Assembly: GCA_021521415.1 (NCBI GenBank)
Contig: JAIQDT010000833.1
Coordinates: 496,001 to 560,000 of the forward strand
Length of the DNA stretch: 64,000 nucleotides
Source: Bidens hawaiensis
Lineage: Eukaryota > Streptophyta > Magnoliopsida > Asterales > Asteraceae
Reading direction: 5' to 3'
Part shown: positions 47,204 to 57,687 of the stretch, piece by piece
How positions within the stretch are numbered: the stretch's first letter is position 1
How the letters are laid out: each line of letters opens with the position of its first letter
Position numbers and translations under genes: made by a program
Notes under the pieces: generated by a model
What the model was told of the DNA's origin: nothing
What the model saw: the letters and a program-made list of their open reading frames with translations, nothing else
Database searches by the model: none

Positions 47204-47623
47204 TGCAAGGCCAAAAATGTGACTTGTTATAACGAAACCCGTTAAATATATTATGGTCAAGCAAATAATTAAAGTGGACGAGAAATCCGGATACGAGACT
47301 AGAACTTCGGTGCACGCATTTAGCTTCAACGAGGAGGATATCTCCAAGAATGTTAGAATACTTGTGTTTAGCTATAAATAGGGACTTGTAGTCATACGTA
47401 TGGGTGTGCTTTGTATGGTGTTTTCACCCACCAAAGAGAAGCTCACCTTGGGTGGGGTCGGTATTCCTTTAATATATTCATCCATTTTACAGATTACGGG
47501 GTCGCTCGTTATCTAAAATTATCTCTATATTATTCATCGATCGTTTGATTTCACCGCACCCGTCTTGATCGCTTATCAAAAACAAAATCCGTTTGTTTGT
47601 CGAATCCGGTGTCGGGACCTACA
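47204..47623 (+). repeat. 3' LTR (420 bp)
   Basis: Starts TGCAAGGCCAAAAATGTG, ends TGTCGGGACCTACA. Differs from the 5' LTR by substitutions and a small insertion (AAAATTATCTC near 47515). A purine-rich AATGGAGTGA precedes it, a plausible polypurine tract. Confidence 0.9.
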
Positions 47624-47859
47624 AACTTGACTTGCATCAATTGCCTCCTTGGCTGTATCCTCCCACCACCATTGTGTGACTACAGTCACGACCTCCCAAG
47701 TAATTTTTCCCATGACATTGTGCAACCACATTTTAAGAACTTTGAGAATAATGGCTTTACCACACAAACTATTTAAACAATCAAACTCACTCTATACATT
47801 TCACCGAGACCTCATCATAGCGGTTGGAGCAGGGAAGAACCCACCAAAGTGACTATGAT

Positions 47860-48130
47860 CTATTTACGTCCTATCTCAATTGGGGACTATATTGATGTGG
47901 TTGATATTAACGCCTTTCGTGTCCATTTGGGCAGATCTTGGCAACGTGATATTGGTGCAACACATCGAAGGAAGCAAAACCTATATATCTTCACCTAGGG
48001 AAAAAAACGAATAACTATTTTGCCTACCAAAAGAACCACTTGTATCAAAGACAAAGGTAGAACAAACACGTAAAGAGGAATCAACAAATGTGGTCATATT
48101 AAAGGTACTTCCTTCCCGTAAGAACCTTCT
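47860..48130 (+). pseudogene. gypsy pol remnant (protease/RT linker)
   Basis: Plus-strand translation DVVDINAFRVHLGRSWQRDI then GATHRRKQNLYIFT, a stop, and GKKRITILPTK resembles the linker after the gypsy protease (usual form: LLGRPWQYD...HDGR.N.Y.F). Stops and lack of neighbours show a relic. 48130-48250 continues in the same style without clear motifs. Confidence 0.6.
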
Positions 48131-48269
48131 TCCTTAATGGAACGCCCTTCCTTAGAAGCTCATATCTTCCCTAAAGGAACCTTCTTCCTCGATCGTAGCG
48201 TCACCTTCGAAGTAAACTTCTCTACCAAAGGTACCTAGTTTCTTGAAGTAACCATCCTCCACCATGTAC

Positions 48270-49495
48270 ACAAAGAACAAAATGACAAGGATGTTGGTGG
48301 CTTACTCACATGGGAGCGTATCAAGAGTTCAAATGACAATTATTATGATGGATGAAAAAGTGAAACAAGATACGATGATGAAAGGATATAATAAAGAATT
48401 AGAGAAGGAGATCGTGTGTGAGTTAGAGAAGACAATAGACACGTATGTTTTATGTTCTGATTAACCATTGCAGGAGGGGATTCGATCTTTAAGGTTTATC
48501 AAACAAAAAAATAATTAAAATAAGATAATCTTCAAATTACTTTAATTTTTCAAACAAAAACTAATTAAAATAATCAAATTACTTTAATTTTTTAAGTTGT
48601 AATCCACGTCCAAATAAAATCACATTCAGTGAATATAACTAATACTAAAACTAAAACAAATCAAATAGCATGCATAATTATATACCTAAACATAAAAAGT
48701 AGTATATTGAAAAAAATAGCATAGTACCTAATTTTGTAATTTTCCCTATATATTATTGTGATTTTATTAATGAACAAAGTTTATTGCATCTTAATTAGCA
48801 TTGCAGTAGAACGATTATATCCGAGTAGGGGTGTTCTTCCTTGTTTTTTGAGTTTTTCAGGTTTCAAAATTTTATAACTTGACCCAAAACCCAACCGAAA
48901 TCTCTCATGAGTTTTTCGGGTTTGTATAATTCGGGTTTGAGTTGGGTTAAGTGGATTCGAGTATCCTAGAAAATAAAAAAGAAAAACAAAAAAAATTAAA
49001 AAACTACAATAATAAAATTAAAATAACATATTCTTTTCTGCTCGTAATGTAAATAACAAAATAATAAACCAGCATAGCATAACCTGATAAAACAATTCAA
49101 AAGAAAAGGTAAAACAAAATCCAACCATAATCGTCTTCAATTAGGCGTGATTTGGTTGTTCGATTACGGTTGTTATTAGTCATAAACAGAAAACATAAAT
49201 TAACAATACGCAGTCGATTCATAATATGTGAAATGGCAAAAGTCAGTTAAGCCAGATTCTGATAACTTTACTGGCTAAGGCTTAGCCTATTATAATTAAA
49301 TATATTTGATTTTTAAATTAAAAGTTTACTCAGGTTTTTCGGATTGACCCGAAACCCATTAATTAGACCCAAGAACCAACCCGAATTACTTCAGTTCGGG
49401 TTCGGGTTAGTCTTTTCTCGGGTTCCAGTTTTTCGGGTCAGGTTATTTCAGATTCGGGTACAATTTTTTTGGGGTCGGGTTTCGGTTAAAAGTGG
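48270..49495. other. non-genic; GGGTT-rich tract
   Basis: 48264-48464 is an unrecognised 66-codon frame. 48870-49490 is rich in TTTTTCGGGTT / CCCGAA words in both senses, as in hAT MITEs of the CGGGTTCGGG kind; TAGGGGTGTTC near 48826 may be its left end but no right end was found. Confidence 0.4.
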
Positions 49496-49503
49496 AGTTT
49501 AAT

Positions 49504-49888
49504 CAGGGCCGGCCTTGAGGGGTGGCAGGGTGGTCGACGGCCATAGGCCCGACACCCCGCTAGGCCCGAATTTTTTTTTAAAATTATATGTATTTTTATT
49601 AAAGCAATATATATTTAGTGTTTAAACTCAATTTTATAACCACTAGTTTGGTCTAGTGACAAAGGGGTATTACTCTCAATCCAAAGGTTGTGGGTTCTAG
49701 TCTCATTTGAGACATATTTATTCTTATTTTTGTACAAAACTTTTTTACATAACCAAAATTATAACCAAATAAGCCTATATCAAAATTAAATTGTTTAAAC
49801 CTAACAAAATACTCTTTTTACTTAAGGCCCAAAAAAATTTCCGCATTCGGCCCAAATTTTTTTTTTTGCTTTTTCAGAGCCGGCCCTG
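49504..49888. mobile_element. hAT-type MITE, 385 bp
   Basis: Ends CAGGGCCGGCC and (inward from the right) CAGGGCCGGCTC; perfect 8-bp duplication AGTTTAAT at 49496-49503 and 49889-49896. Interior includes a SINE-like box. No transposase. Confidence 0.9.
49640..49735 (+). mobile_element. SINE-like pol III head inside the hAT MITE
   Basis: TTTGGTCTAGTGACAAAG resembles a pol III box A, and GGTTCTAGTCT about 40 bases later matches box B at ten of eleven positions, followed by ATTTGAGAC and an AT-rich tail. A tRNA-derived SINE nested in, or captured by, the MITE is likely; borders not defined. Confidence 0.5.
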
Positions 49889-49896
49889 AGTTTAAT

Positions 49897-50896
49897 CAAA
49901 GTCGTTAACACACAATTTGTAAGGGTGTGCATGTAATGGGGATTAAGTGCGTATATGAAAATATGTAGTCCACATATAATTTATATGTTACATATATTTT
50001 GCTGACTAATTGATTAGGTTGAAATTATTGAATACCACCTGCGACGGTCACAAGTCCATGTGACACTCATTATATTGTTGTAAATACGGTGATTGCTGCT
50101 GTTGAATGCTTGGCTGAGTTTGTGAGATAAGTAAACGTGATCAAGTTGTGTTGTTGCCCACTTGGAAAAAAAAACGTATGAGTAAAGTTCAAGCAATTAA
50201 TTTGGTTCCATTTATGCTTTAATGGGTATATATAATTTTATGACTAATTTGGTTACAAAGTTACTTCAAAAGTGTAGTTCAAGTGTGGTTCAGTTGAAGA
50301 TGCTGGTTGTAAACCAAGTTATAAAAAGAAATGCAAAACCGTAAATAGGTCGATTTAATAAATAAGGCCAACCGGTAAAAACTTTCGGTCATTTACGTTT
50401 TCACAAGTCTAAAAGTGCACACATTTCATGGAGTTCGTAGGAATTTAGAGAAATTGGAATTTGAAACTAATTCCAATCAAATATCATGTTCATTGGAATT
50501 CAAAATTCCGTCTACTTTCAAAAGGAAAGTTCAAAAAAGCATTGGAATGCTTAATTTGGTTTGGGTCGAAAGAAGCCGGGTCAAAATTGATTTCAAGATT
50601 TTTAATAGTTGGGTGTTTATACAACCTCTACTTTGTATGATCCGGGTATTCGCTATTGTTAAAATTATTATTCAAGCTAATCCTCCACCTTTATCTTTTC
50701 AAATGTTAGCTTTTGTTTTATATTTCATGTTTGGGCTAACTAAATCATTTGGGTTTCTCGTTTCTTCTCTGGGCTAATTCAAACTATTATTCTCCTGTGG
50801 GCTAATTCAACCATCTTTTCATTACTAGTTCTCTCTTATTGTTTCTAGCATTCAAGATTATTTTGATTTTGTAACCCTTCATCTTTAATTTATAAG
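49897..50896. other. non-genic stretch
   Basis: A 120-codon frame at 50415-50777 is rich in hydrophobic residues but resembles no family and overlaps AATTCCAAT-type repeat DNA, so it is not called as a gene. Confidence 0.4.
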
Positions 50897-51418
50897 CTAG
50901 AATTATGCCCCCGCGTTGCGGTGGGGGTGTAAAATCGTGCCAAGTAGCATCCATGTCACCACACCGCCAACAACAACCAACACGGAAAAAACTCGTATAA
51001 AGAAAGAAATAAAATTCAAAAAGGTTAAACCAAACGACAGTATACGTAAAACATTTAACCACGCACGCGAAACGTAAAACATAAGAAACAATAACTAAGT
51101 CGATCTAGGAGACGCGTGTTACGACGGGCTCGTGAAACGGGAAAAAATAGGCGTAAAAACGTTATCATGCATACGAGTTGCAGCGTGTTAACTCGCAAAG
51201 TTTAGACCGAAAGATAAAATGTAAATTTGTAAAATATAAAAAGTTTAGTTGACCAAAGTTTAAAATGAAAAGTGTTAGGATTAAATTGTAAAAGATATTG
51301 AAGTATTGGGTTAAAACAAAAATATTAAATAAAAAAAATGAAAAAGAAAAAAAAAGTGGGTACAACCCATTAAACTCAAGGTACAAACCATGACAAAAGT
51401 TGCTATTTATAAATAAAC
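50897..51418 (-). mobile_element. probable old Helitron (minus strand)
   Basis: Minus strand 3' end: CCCCCACCGCAACGCGGGGG hairpin then CATAATT and CTAG at 50897-50900, with C instead of the expected host T. The 5' side near 51418 reads TTTATTTATAAATAGCAAC, similar in style to Helitron starts but lacking a clear TC. Borders approximate. Confidence 0.5.
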
Positions 51419-51941
51419 CTTATATTTTTTACAACATTATTTCTTTAGTAAACTTTTGTTTTCTGTTGGCTTGATTTCCTAAGTTTCTACCATTTTCAGG
51501 AGGATCTTAATTGTCATTACTCATTAGCGTGTGGTAGGATGATGATCATCGAGGGGATTCGATTTTTTCTTAATCGAATATTACCCTTTTTCATCTTAGG
51601 CACGTATTACTTTTGAGTGCAAAATAAAACATGCATATTTGCTTTTAATCTTAGATCAACTTGATCTTGATTTCCCTCATGAATTTAGACAATTGTGATG
51701 AGCTTCCTGTAATTCCTTTTAACAAACTTGGTACTAAAAAAGTAAAAGCAATCCAAAATAGTAAACAGGGTGATTAATATTCAACATTAGCAGTTAATAC
51801 CATAATGATCATAAGTCTACTGCATATCATAAAAGTTCACATCATCAAGAAACAAAAACCAGTACCACATAACATTTTCTAACCATATAAGATTTACTCA
51901 TAAACCTAAATTTATTTGCACCATCACCAACCACCTTCACT
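51419..51941. other. 3' flank of the heat shock gene
   Basis: AT-rich, presumably holding its 3' UTR. No other feature. Confidence 0.5.
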
Positions 51942-53281
51942 TCATTTCACCTCAATCTCCCACACATCTTTCCTGATCTCCTCCGTCTTCACCTTCGGAA
52001 CGAAAACCTTCAACACACCATTCTTAATCTCCGCTTTGATCTCCTTCATCTTATAAACACCAACCGGCAAATTAAATCGGCCACAATACCCCTGCGGCGG
52101 CAGCTCGTCCTCTTCGAACTCCTTCACCGGTTCTGCTTCGATGAAGAATGTGTCATCCTCCGCCCGCACCTTGACCTTATCTTTGTCCAACCCTGGCATG
52201 TCGAACCGAAAAGTGAGAGACTCGCTGTTTTCCTTGGCGTTCCATGCTTCCCTTGTGCCTATTGTCTCTCCAACATCAGATGCTGCCATGGATGGAGTGT
52301 TTGGGGACTGGTGCGGCATGTTGCGGGCCTGCCTCATGCACCGCGGTGGACCAATCGGAATGAGCATGTCTATGATCATGGCACATACAAGATGTTAGTA
52401 CATAAACAGGTGCGTATTATAGCAAATAAAAGATGATACTTAGTACATAAACAGGTGCGTATTATAGCAAATTCAGGAAGTTAATACCGGAAAAAAAGGC
52501 GTATGATAGCAAATACAGAACGATAATCAGAACACATGCGTATGATAACAAATACAGGACGTTAATACAATACACATGCTTATGATAGCAAACACAGGAC
52601 GCTAATACAGAAAAACATGCGCATGATAGCAAATACAAGACGTTTAACACCGCAACCGATGCGTAGATAGCAAAAACTTGGCATTCGTACAGAAAACAAG
52701 CGTATGATAGCAAATACTTGACACTAGTACAGAAAATAAGCGTACGATAGCAAACATTTTGCTGTAATCACGGAGAATAAATCATCAAGAAAACTAAAAT
52801 AATCAAAAAGTAGACCGTATTATTGGATGAAGAACTCCAAATACGTCTAGATCTAACGATTCAGAACTTGAAACGAAGCAATCACGTAAAACAAATCATC
52901 AACAAAGCTTAAATAATCAAACAGTAAGATAAACAAAGCAAATAGTGGACGAAGAACATCAAATACATCTAGATCTAGCGATTCAAAGCTTACTAAACTA
53001 AAACACTAGGCGAAATACGTGATATTAACGAACAAATACAGAGAAACAACACGAAATACATCTAGATCTAGGGATTAAAAGCATCAAACAAAGGATATAG
53101 TAGAAAGTAAGGTCACCTGAGCAGACACCGTTGTTAGGGAGGCAACAGACGCGTGGAACGGAGTGACGACGGAAGTCCTCATGGTAAGCAGACGCGTGAG
53201 GCGTTGGAACGAACAGGAGGAGGAAATAGCTTGGTTGAAGAAGAGTGCTGCTCCGGTGAAAAGTCGGTTGTAGGTAGACAT
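51942..53281 (-). CDS. small heat shock protein (HSP20 family), organelle-targeted, two exons
   Basis: Exon 1 53117-53281 (55 codons) begins MSTYNRLFTGAALFFNQAIS and is rich in Ser, Arg and hydroxyl residues with almost no acids, a good mitochondrial or plastid presequence. Exon 2 51942-52369 encodes the alpha-crystallin domain: EAWNAKENSESLTFRFDMPG, DKVKVRAEDDTFFIEAE, EIKAEIKNGVLKVFVPK, and a C-terminal EIEVK holding the I-x-I/V type anchor. The exon boundary before DMLIPIGPP matches the position of the intron in plant mitochondrial sHSP genes as I recall it. Oddity: exon 1 ends in phase 0 (CAG/GTGACC) but the only good acceptor (ATCATAG/ACATG) needs one leftover base, so the simple join is out of frame. 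Either a missed small exon, another donor, or a recent frameshift. Role in family: ATP-independent holdase binding unfolding proteins under heat. The upstream heat shock elements support a regulated promoter. Confidence 0.85.
52382..52760. repeat. intronic minisatellite, about 36-40 bp unit
   Basis: About nine imperfect units with the core GCGTATGATAGCAAATACAG and ACGTTAATAC filling the 3' half of the heat shock gene intron (for example 52499, 52540, 52577, 52618). The first units read ATTATAGCAAAT. Confidence 0.85.
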
Positions 53282-53345
53282 GTTTGAATTCAAATGGTTG
53301 TTGTTGGTAGTGGTAATGATGGTCAGCACTCAGGGTACGGTAAGA

Positions 53346-53352
53346 TTTTATA
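53346..53352 (-). promoter_or_regulatory. TATA box of the small heat shock gene
   Basis: Minus-strand TATAAAA, about 65 bases upstream of the ATG at 53281 and about 50 bases downstream of the heat shock elements. Confidence 0.75.
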
Positions 53353-53400
53353 CGTGGAGAGGTGGTAGTGACCAGTGTGCAATAGCACGAGCGAGTAAGC

Positions 53401-53428
53401 TTCTAGAAGATTCTAGACGTTTCCAGAA
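53401..53428 (-). promoter_or_regulatory. heat shock element array (HSF binding)
   Basis: Plus strand TTCTAGAAGATTCTAGA at 53401-53417 then TTCCAGAA at 53421-53428: alternating TTC and GAA units at two-base spacing, a near-perfect multi-unit nGAAn array. Placement just upstream of the TATA box is the classic arrangement for heat-induced plant genes. Confidence 0.9.
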
Positions 53429-54648
53429 AAATGAATCTTTTTTGAAATGGATACGACTGAGATGGTAATTTATTTTTGAATTTTAATTTACTGGTCACTA
53501 CCGGACAAAATAGCGTAAATGAGACCAAATTGGTGGAGGAAAGGATGATGTGTTGATGGAAAAGTTTTATTTTTTAGAATAATCATACTAAAATTATAAG
53601 GTTGGATTTGGAAATAAGCATGGCAAATAATTGAGTTACACTTTTTATTACTTATGTTAAGAGAGTAGAGATGAGTAAAATATCTGTGTATGGTAGATCG
53701 ATTGGAAACGCTTTGTATCGATTATGGTTTTATGCCGGAATCGTTAAAGCACCTTCTTGTGACATATATGGAGGCAAGGTTTATTTGGTGGCGAATTTGT
53801 ATGCGGCTTGAAATTCCAATTCTAATGAACACTTCATATGATCTATGAACATCAAAGTCTCCATCTTTATAAAGACAATTGCAATTTGGTTATTCTTGGT
53901 GACGTTTGAATATTTGGAAGTGAAGAAATGACGACGTATTCAATAACAGAGAGTATTTTGCGCATAAAGTGGTGGCGGTGATCAAGGTAGATTCTTTTTT
54001 TTTTTTTTTTTTTTTTTGTTAAAACAAAGATTAATTCAAAGGCGTGCTTGTAAAGTATTAGTTAGGTTTATTCTTATAATGCTGTTTTGTAGTTAGTGGT
54101 GTCGTGTTGTATTTGGTTTCAATAAAATTAACCGTTAAAAAAAGTTGATTGTTGTTGGAGAAACAAATTGGATTTACAATCTTTAATCTAAATTGTGTTT
54201 CTTGAATTGTGAACATGGAATTCATCGCCGGTGGGGTTCGGTCTATGAGAAAATAGAAGTGGGCTCCAATTATCACATATTTAATTTATCGTTAGGAGAT
54301 AATCATTAGAGTTAGAAATAAAGTGTAATATTTATTATGTGTTTGATTATTATTAAGAATTAGAGTCAGAGTAAGAAACGAGTTTGGGTTAGTATAAAAT
54401 GATGTGTAGAATCACTGTATTTTGTGTAAATTTTCATTCTTAAAGATATTGAAAGAGTTATGGTGAGTTAGCACAAAGTTATCGATATTACTCGTGCTGT
54501 TCGATCCCATTAAGTTCAGCAGTAGTCACAATTTTCATCTCAGAAAATCTAAAAAATATATAGTTGCTAACATGTTATTATAGAAGGTTTCTTACTAGTG
54601 CAATGTTTTTGATGTATAATTAATTTCAATCCTTTCTATTATCCTCTT
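53429..54648. other. intergenic stretch
   Basis: No gene supported. A T run is at about 53996-54018. 54559-54648 has a paralogous copy at 58897-58990. Confidence 0.5.
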
Positions 54649-54657
54649 TGTATTATT

Positions 54658-55570
54658 TTTTTGTACTACTTTTATTAAAACAAAACTAGCAAAAGCTAGA
54701 AACAAAAACCAAACAGTTACATTACAAGAAGAGGATTTTTAAGTCACTCGGTCCAGCCAATAGTATTTTTACTATCTCTATTTGTAATCCATGAAAACAA
54801 ATAAATAAGAAGAGAGTCGAAAATGAGGTCTTTTCTACTAACTTCTGTTTGAAAAACAACTTCATTTCGAGCCCGCCAGATGATCCACCACGCTGAGAGA
54901 ATAATACCATGAATTAGTTTCTGCTTCTTACTATTAACTAAAAGCGTATCGAGCCATATCAAGATCCCCATAACTGAAAAGTCTTGTATCAAAGGCAAAT
55001 CAAGCCACTTATATATTTTGTTCCATACTCTAGTCGCTACCCCACATGCACCAAAAACATGATCTGAAGACTCCTCCGAGTTAAGGCAAAAAGGACAAAG
55101 AACCGAAGGGACATCTATGCCCTTATTCACTAAATTGATTCGTAAAGGCATCCGATTATGATAAATGCGCCAACCTAAAATATTTACCTTTATGGGAACC
55201 AATCTATTCCATCGCATTACAGAGCCCCAGTCAGGTAGTGTCATGGCATCAATATGCTTCCTAATAGTTTTGACTGAAAACTTATTATCTACATCAAAAT
55301 CCCAAAACCACGAGTCCGGATGTTTAAAGAACTCGATCTGAGAAATCTCCGCCAATAAAAGATCAAATTGCTCCTTTTCCACACCTCCCCTGATTGGTCT
55401 CCGCCATGACCAACTCCACCCGACAATTCCACGTTTAGAGGCAATGGAACATCTCTTATCCATTTCTAAGCGATACAATCTATCATACTTAGAACAAAAC
55501 GCTGAATCACTTAACCACACATCCTCCCAAAATCTAGTACCCTCCCCGTTCCCCACCTTCTTTTTAAGCA
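54658..55570 (-). mobile_element. 5'-truncated LINE, 913 bp
   Basis: Flanked by a 9-bp duplication TGTATTATT at 54649-54657 and 55571-55579. The minus-strand end is AT-rich, ending ATAAAAGTAGTACAAAAAAA. The body carries an open frame and is the counterpart of the LINE at 5627-7222. The paralogous empty region at 58897-59065 helps confirm the insertion. Confidence 0.92.
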
Positions 55571-55571
55571 T
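54744..55571 (-). CDS. C-terminal part of LINE ORF2 (RT zinc-binding region)
   Basis: Open for 275 codons, unusual for a 5'-truncated copy. GEGTRFWEDVWLSDSAFC near the start, a WSWSWRRPI block, MRWNRLVPIKVNILGWRIYH, then the zinc-binding motif CPFCLNSEESSDHVFGACG, and IIWRARNEVVFQT near the end. This is the zf-RVT domain that follows RT and RNase H in plant LINEs. The ATG lies in the duplicated target, so it is not a real start; translation is not implied. The intact frame suggests a recent insertion. Confidence 0.88.
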   Translation of the reverse strand: MLKKKVGNGEGTRFWEDVWLSDSAFCSKYDRLYRLEMDKRCSIASKRGIVGWSWSWRRPIRGGVEKEQFDLLLAEISQIEFFKHPDSWFWDFDVDNKFSVKTIRKHIDAMTLPDWGSVMRWNRLVPIKVNILGWRIYHNRMPLRINLVNKGIDVPSVLCPFCLNSEESSDHVFGACGVATRVWNKIYKWLDLPLIQDFSVMGILIWLDTLLVNSKKQKLIHGIILSAWWIIWRARNEVVFQTEVSRKDLIFDSLLIYLFSWITNRDSKNTIGWTE

Positions 55572-55614
55572 GTATTATTGTTTATTGAAAACCATATAAA
55601 TGGTTATTATGTAA

Positions 55615-55922
55615 GAGCATTCTCATCCCACTCTCTATCTCCAAACCAAAAATTACACTAAAACTCACTTTATTTTCTTTCTCTATTTCAATTAAATAAT
55701 ACTTTTTATACCTTTTATCATTACCTTTTCTCTTTCCTTCACTCACAGCAACTTTCAAAATATATTAAAAAATTATAGGGGATGAACAATAACTTTTTAA
55801 ATATACAGAAAAATCACTACTTTTTCTAAAATATAAAAACTTTTCACTCACAATACCCTAAATCACTCTCTAATATATAAAAACATCCCTCACATAATAT
55901 GAGGGGTTGGATGAGAATGCTC
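55615..55922. mobile_element. Tourist-like MITE, 308 bp
   Basis: Perfect 14-bp terminal inverted repeats GAGCATTCTCATCC, flanked by TAA at 55612-55614 and 55923-55925, as expected of PIF/Harbinger-derived MITEs. No coding. Confidence 0.9.
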
Positions 55923-56012
55923 TAAGTATATGTATAAGATGGTGTTCATTCATATAGTAATGAAACACAAATTTAGTTTGTCAGTTATATGTTTGCCCTA
56001 ACCATATTATTA

Positions 56013-57034
56013 TCTAATATATATAAAATGAAAGTTTGGCGTCGCTAGGAATTCTATTGGACTAAGTGACGGTCTGGTATTGGGTCACGGTGGTTTTTTT
56101 GTTTTGTTTTTGCTATTTATTTTTTGTTATTTAGTTTCGTAATCGGAACCAACGTAATTGAAACCAAATGAATTCGTGTTGACTCACCATCACAACACCC
56201 AAAACTGACAACACTCAGGTTTTACCGACTCATCACCGTAACGCCCGGATTTTACCGACTTTTTTATTTAGTTCCATTACCGTAACGAAAGTAACCTTCG
56301 ACCATAACAAGCATGACTGAACCAACCGAATTCGTGTTGACTCACCGCCGCGACGCCCGGGACCGGCAACACTCGGGTTTTACGAACACCCGGGATTTAC
56401 CAACTCACTGCCGCCATGCCTGGGAATGACAACACTCGGTTTTACCAACGTCTGGGTTTTACCGACCAAAAAGCGTCGTTTTAAATTTATTTTTTATATG
56501 CTAATTGGACGCATTTATTTTTTGACTTTTAATGCTTGGATTTCACCAATGTTGCCAATATCGTACCGTAAAGAACTCAACTGAGACTGTCCAAATTCGC
56601 ATCGACTCACCGTCGTAACGCTCGAGACCTACAACGCTAGGTTTTACCAACGGTCTGAGTTTAACAGATCGAATTAATGTCGTTTTGATATTTTATTTGT
56701 TCATATGCTTTTTATATGTGAATTTGACAAATTTACTTAGTTTTTAACGCCCAGGTTTTGCCAACGTTATTTACACCGTAACGAATTCTTGACCGAATTC
56801 GCATCAACTCGCTATCGTAACTCTCGTTTTTACCCTCCAAGGTTTTGCCAACGTTCAAGTTTCAATGCTCGAGTTTAACAACCGAATAAATGTTTAAATA
56901 TTTTAATTTTTTACATGTTAGTTTTTGGGTTTAATTATGATACCAACCGAACCCACATTAATACACCGCTGCAACACGATATGTACACGAACATATCCGA
57001 CATGCCCGGCGCAACGTGCCGAGTAAAACACTAG
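56013..57034 (+). mobile_element. complete non-autonomous Helitron, 1022 bp
   Basis: 5' TCTAATATATATAAAATGAA after host A56012; 3' hairpin CGGC GCAACGT GCCG (57007-57021), nine-base spacer, CTAG at 57031-57034 and host T57035. Interior is non-coding with repeated words such as CAACACTCGG, GTTTTACCGACT and CGTAACGC, related in style to Helitron B at 21968-23747. Confidence 0.88.
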
Positions 57035-57684
57035 TTTGTAGTATATTTCACCACTATTAACTCAATCGCATACCAATACTTATGTGATAAATGCAATTTT
57101 ATATTATACCTCTTGAAGCATTTCTCATTTATACTCTATTCTTGAGTTTTTTATTTAAAAGTTTGGAAAAGAAAAGATAAGAAAATTTTTTTTTTTTATT
57201 CTTGAGTTTCTTCGTTAAAAGAAAAGAAAGGGAATGGAAAGAAAAGTTAGTGTTTTTTTCCTCCAAAACTTTCCAGTCAAATATGGCCGGATTCTGAAGG
57301 AAAGTTTATAGTCATGTATAATGTTACTAATTTACCATATCTTTTTCTTTCTATCTAACTCAATAATGAGGACATAATTGTAAAGTTACAATTTTTTCTT
57401 ATCTTTTCCTTTCTATCTAACTCAAGAATGTAATTAACACTTTCTTTTCTATTCTTTCTTTTTAACTCGAGAATGTCTTTTAAATATATAATTTCTTTTC
57501 CTTTCTTCCCCCATCCAATCCTATCATTTCTTTTACTTGTATTTTAAACCCGAGAATGCAGTGTTAGTGTCGAGCGGAGACACAGCTCCATCTTTTTTTT
57601 TAAACAACTCTCACATGACGTGACATGGAAATCATGAAAACGAAACCCCTAATTGATTTTCAAAAGACTTACGTCAAAATACTA
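57035..57684. other. non-genic
   Basis: T- and C-rich; TCTTTTCCTTTCT-like words recur between 57340 and 57520. No gene. Confidence 0.5.
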
Positions 57685-57687
57685 TTA

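Larger units (their letters stand above)
44565..47623 (+). mobile_element. non-autonomous LTR retrotransposon with both LTRs
   Basis: LTRs at 44565-44979 and 47204-47623, primer-binding site at 44982, and a perfect 5-bp duplication AACTT at 44560-44564 and 47624-47628. The 2.2 kb internal region encodes no gag or pol, so the element would depend on proteins in trans (LARD/TRIM-like). Most of 45600-46740 looks unlike the rest and may be a secondary insertion. The LTR style and short length suggest a Copia type, but without pol this is inference. Confidence 0.88.

Noticed and set aside
47576..47767. 63-codon minus-strand frame reading into the LTR
   Set aside because: A frame can be followed across the LTR insertion, but no known protein is recognised and gypsy-like sequence follows on the other strand.
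48826..49495. A complete hAT MITE starting TAGGGGTG
   Set aside because: Only the left-end motif and compositional style were seen; no matching right end or 8-bp duplication.
50415..50777. 120-codon hydrophobic frame
   Set aside because: Overlaps AATTCCAAT-type repeat sequence and has no family resemblance or gene context.
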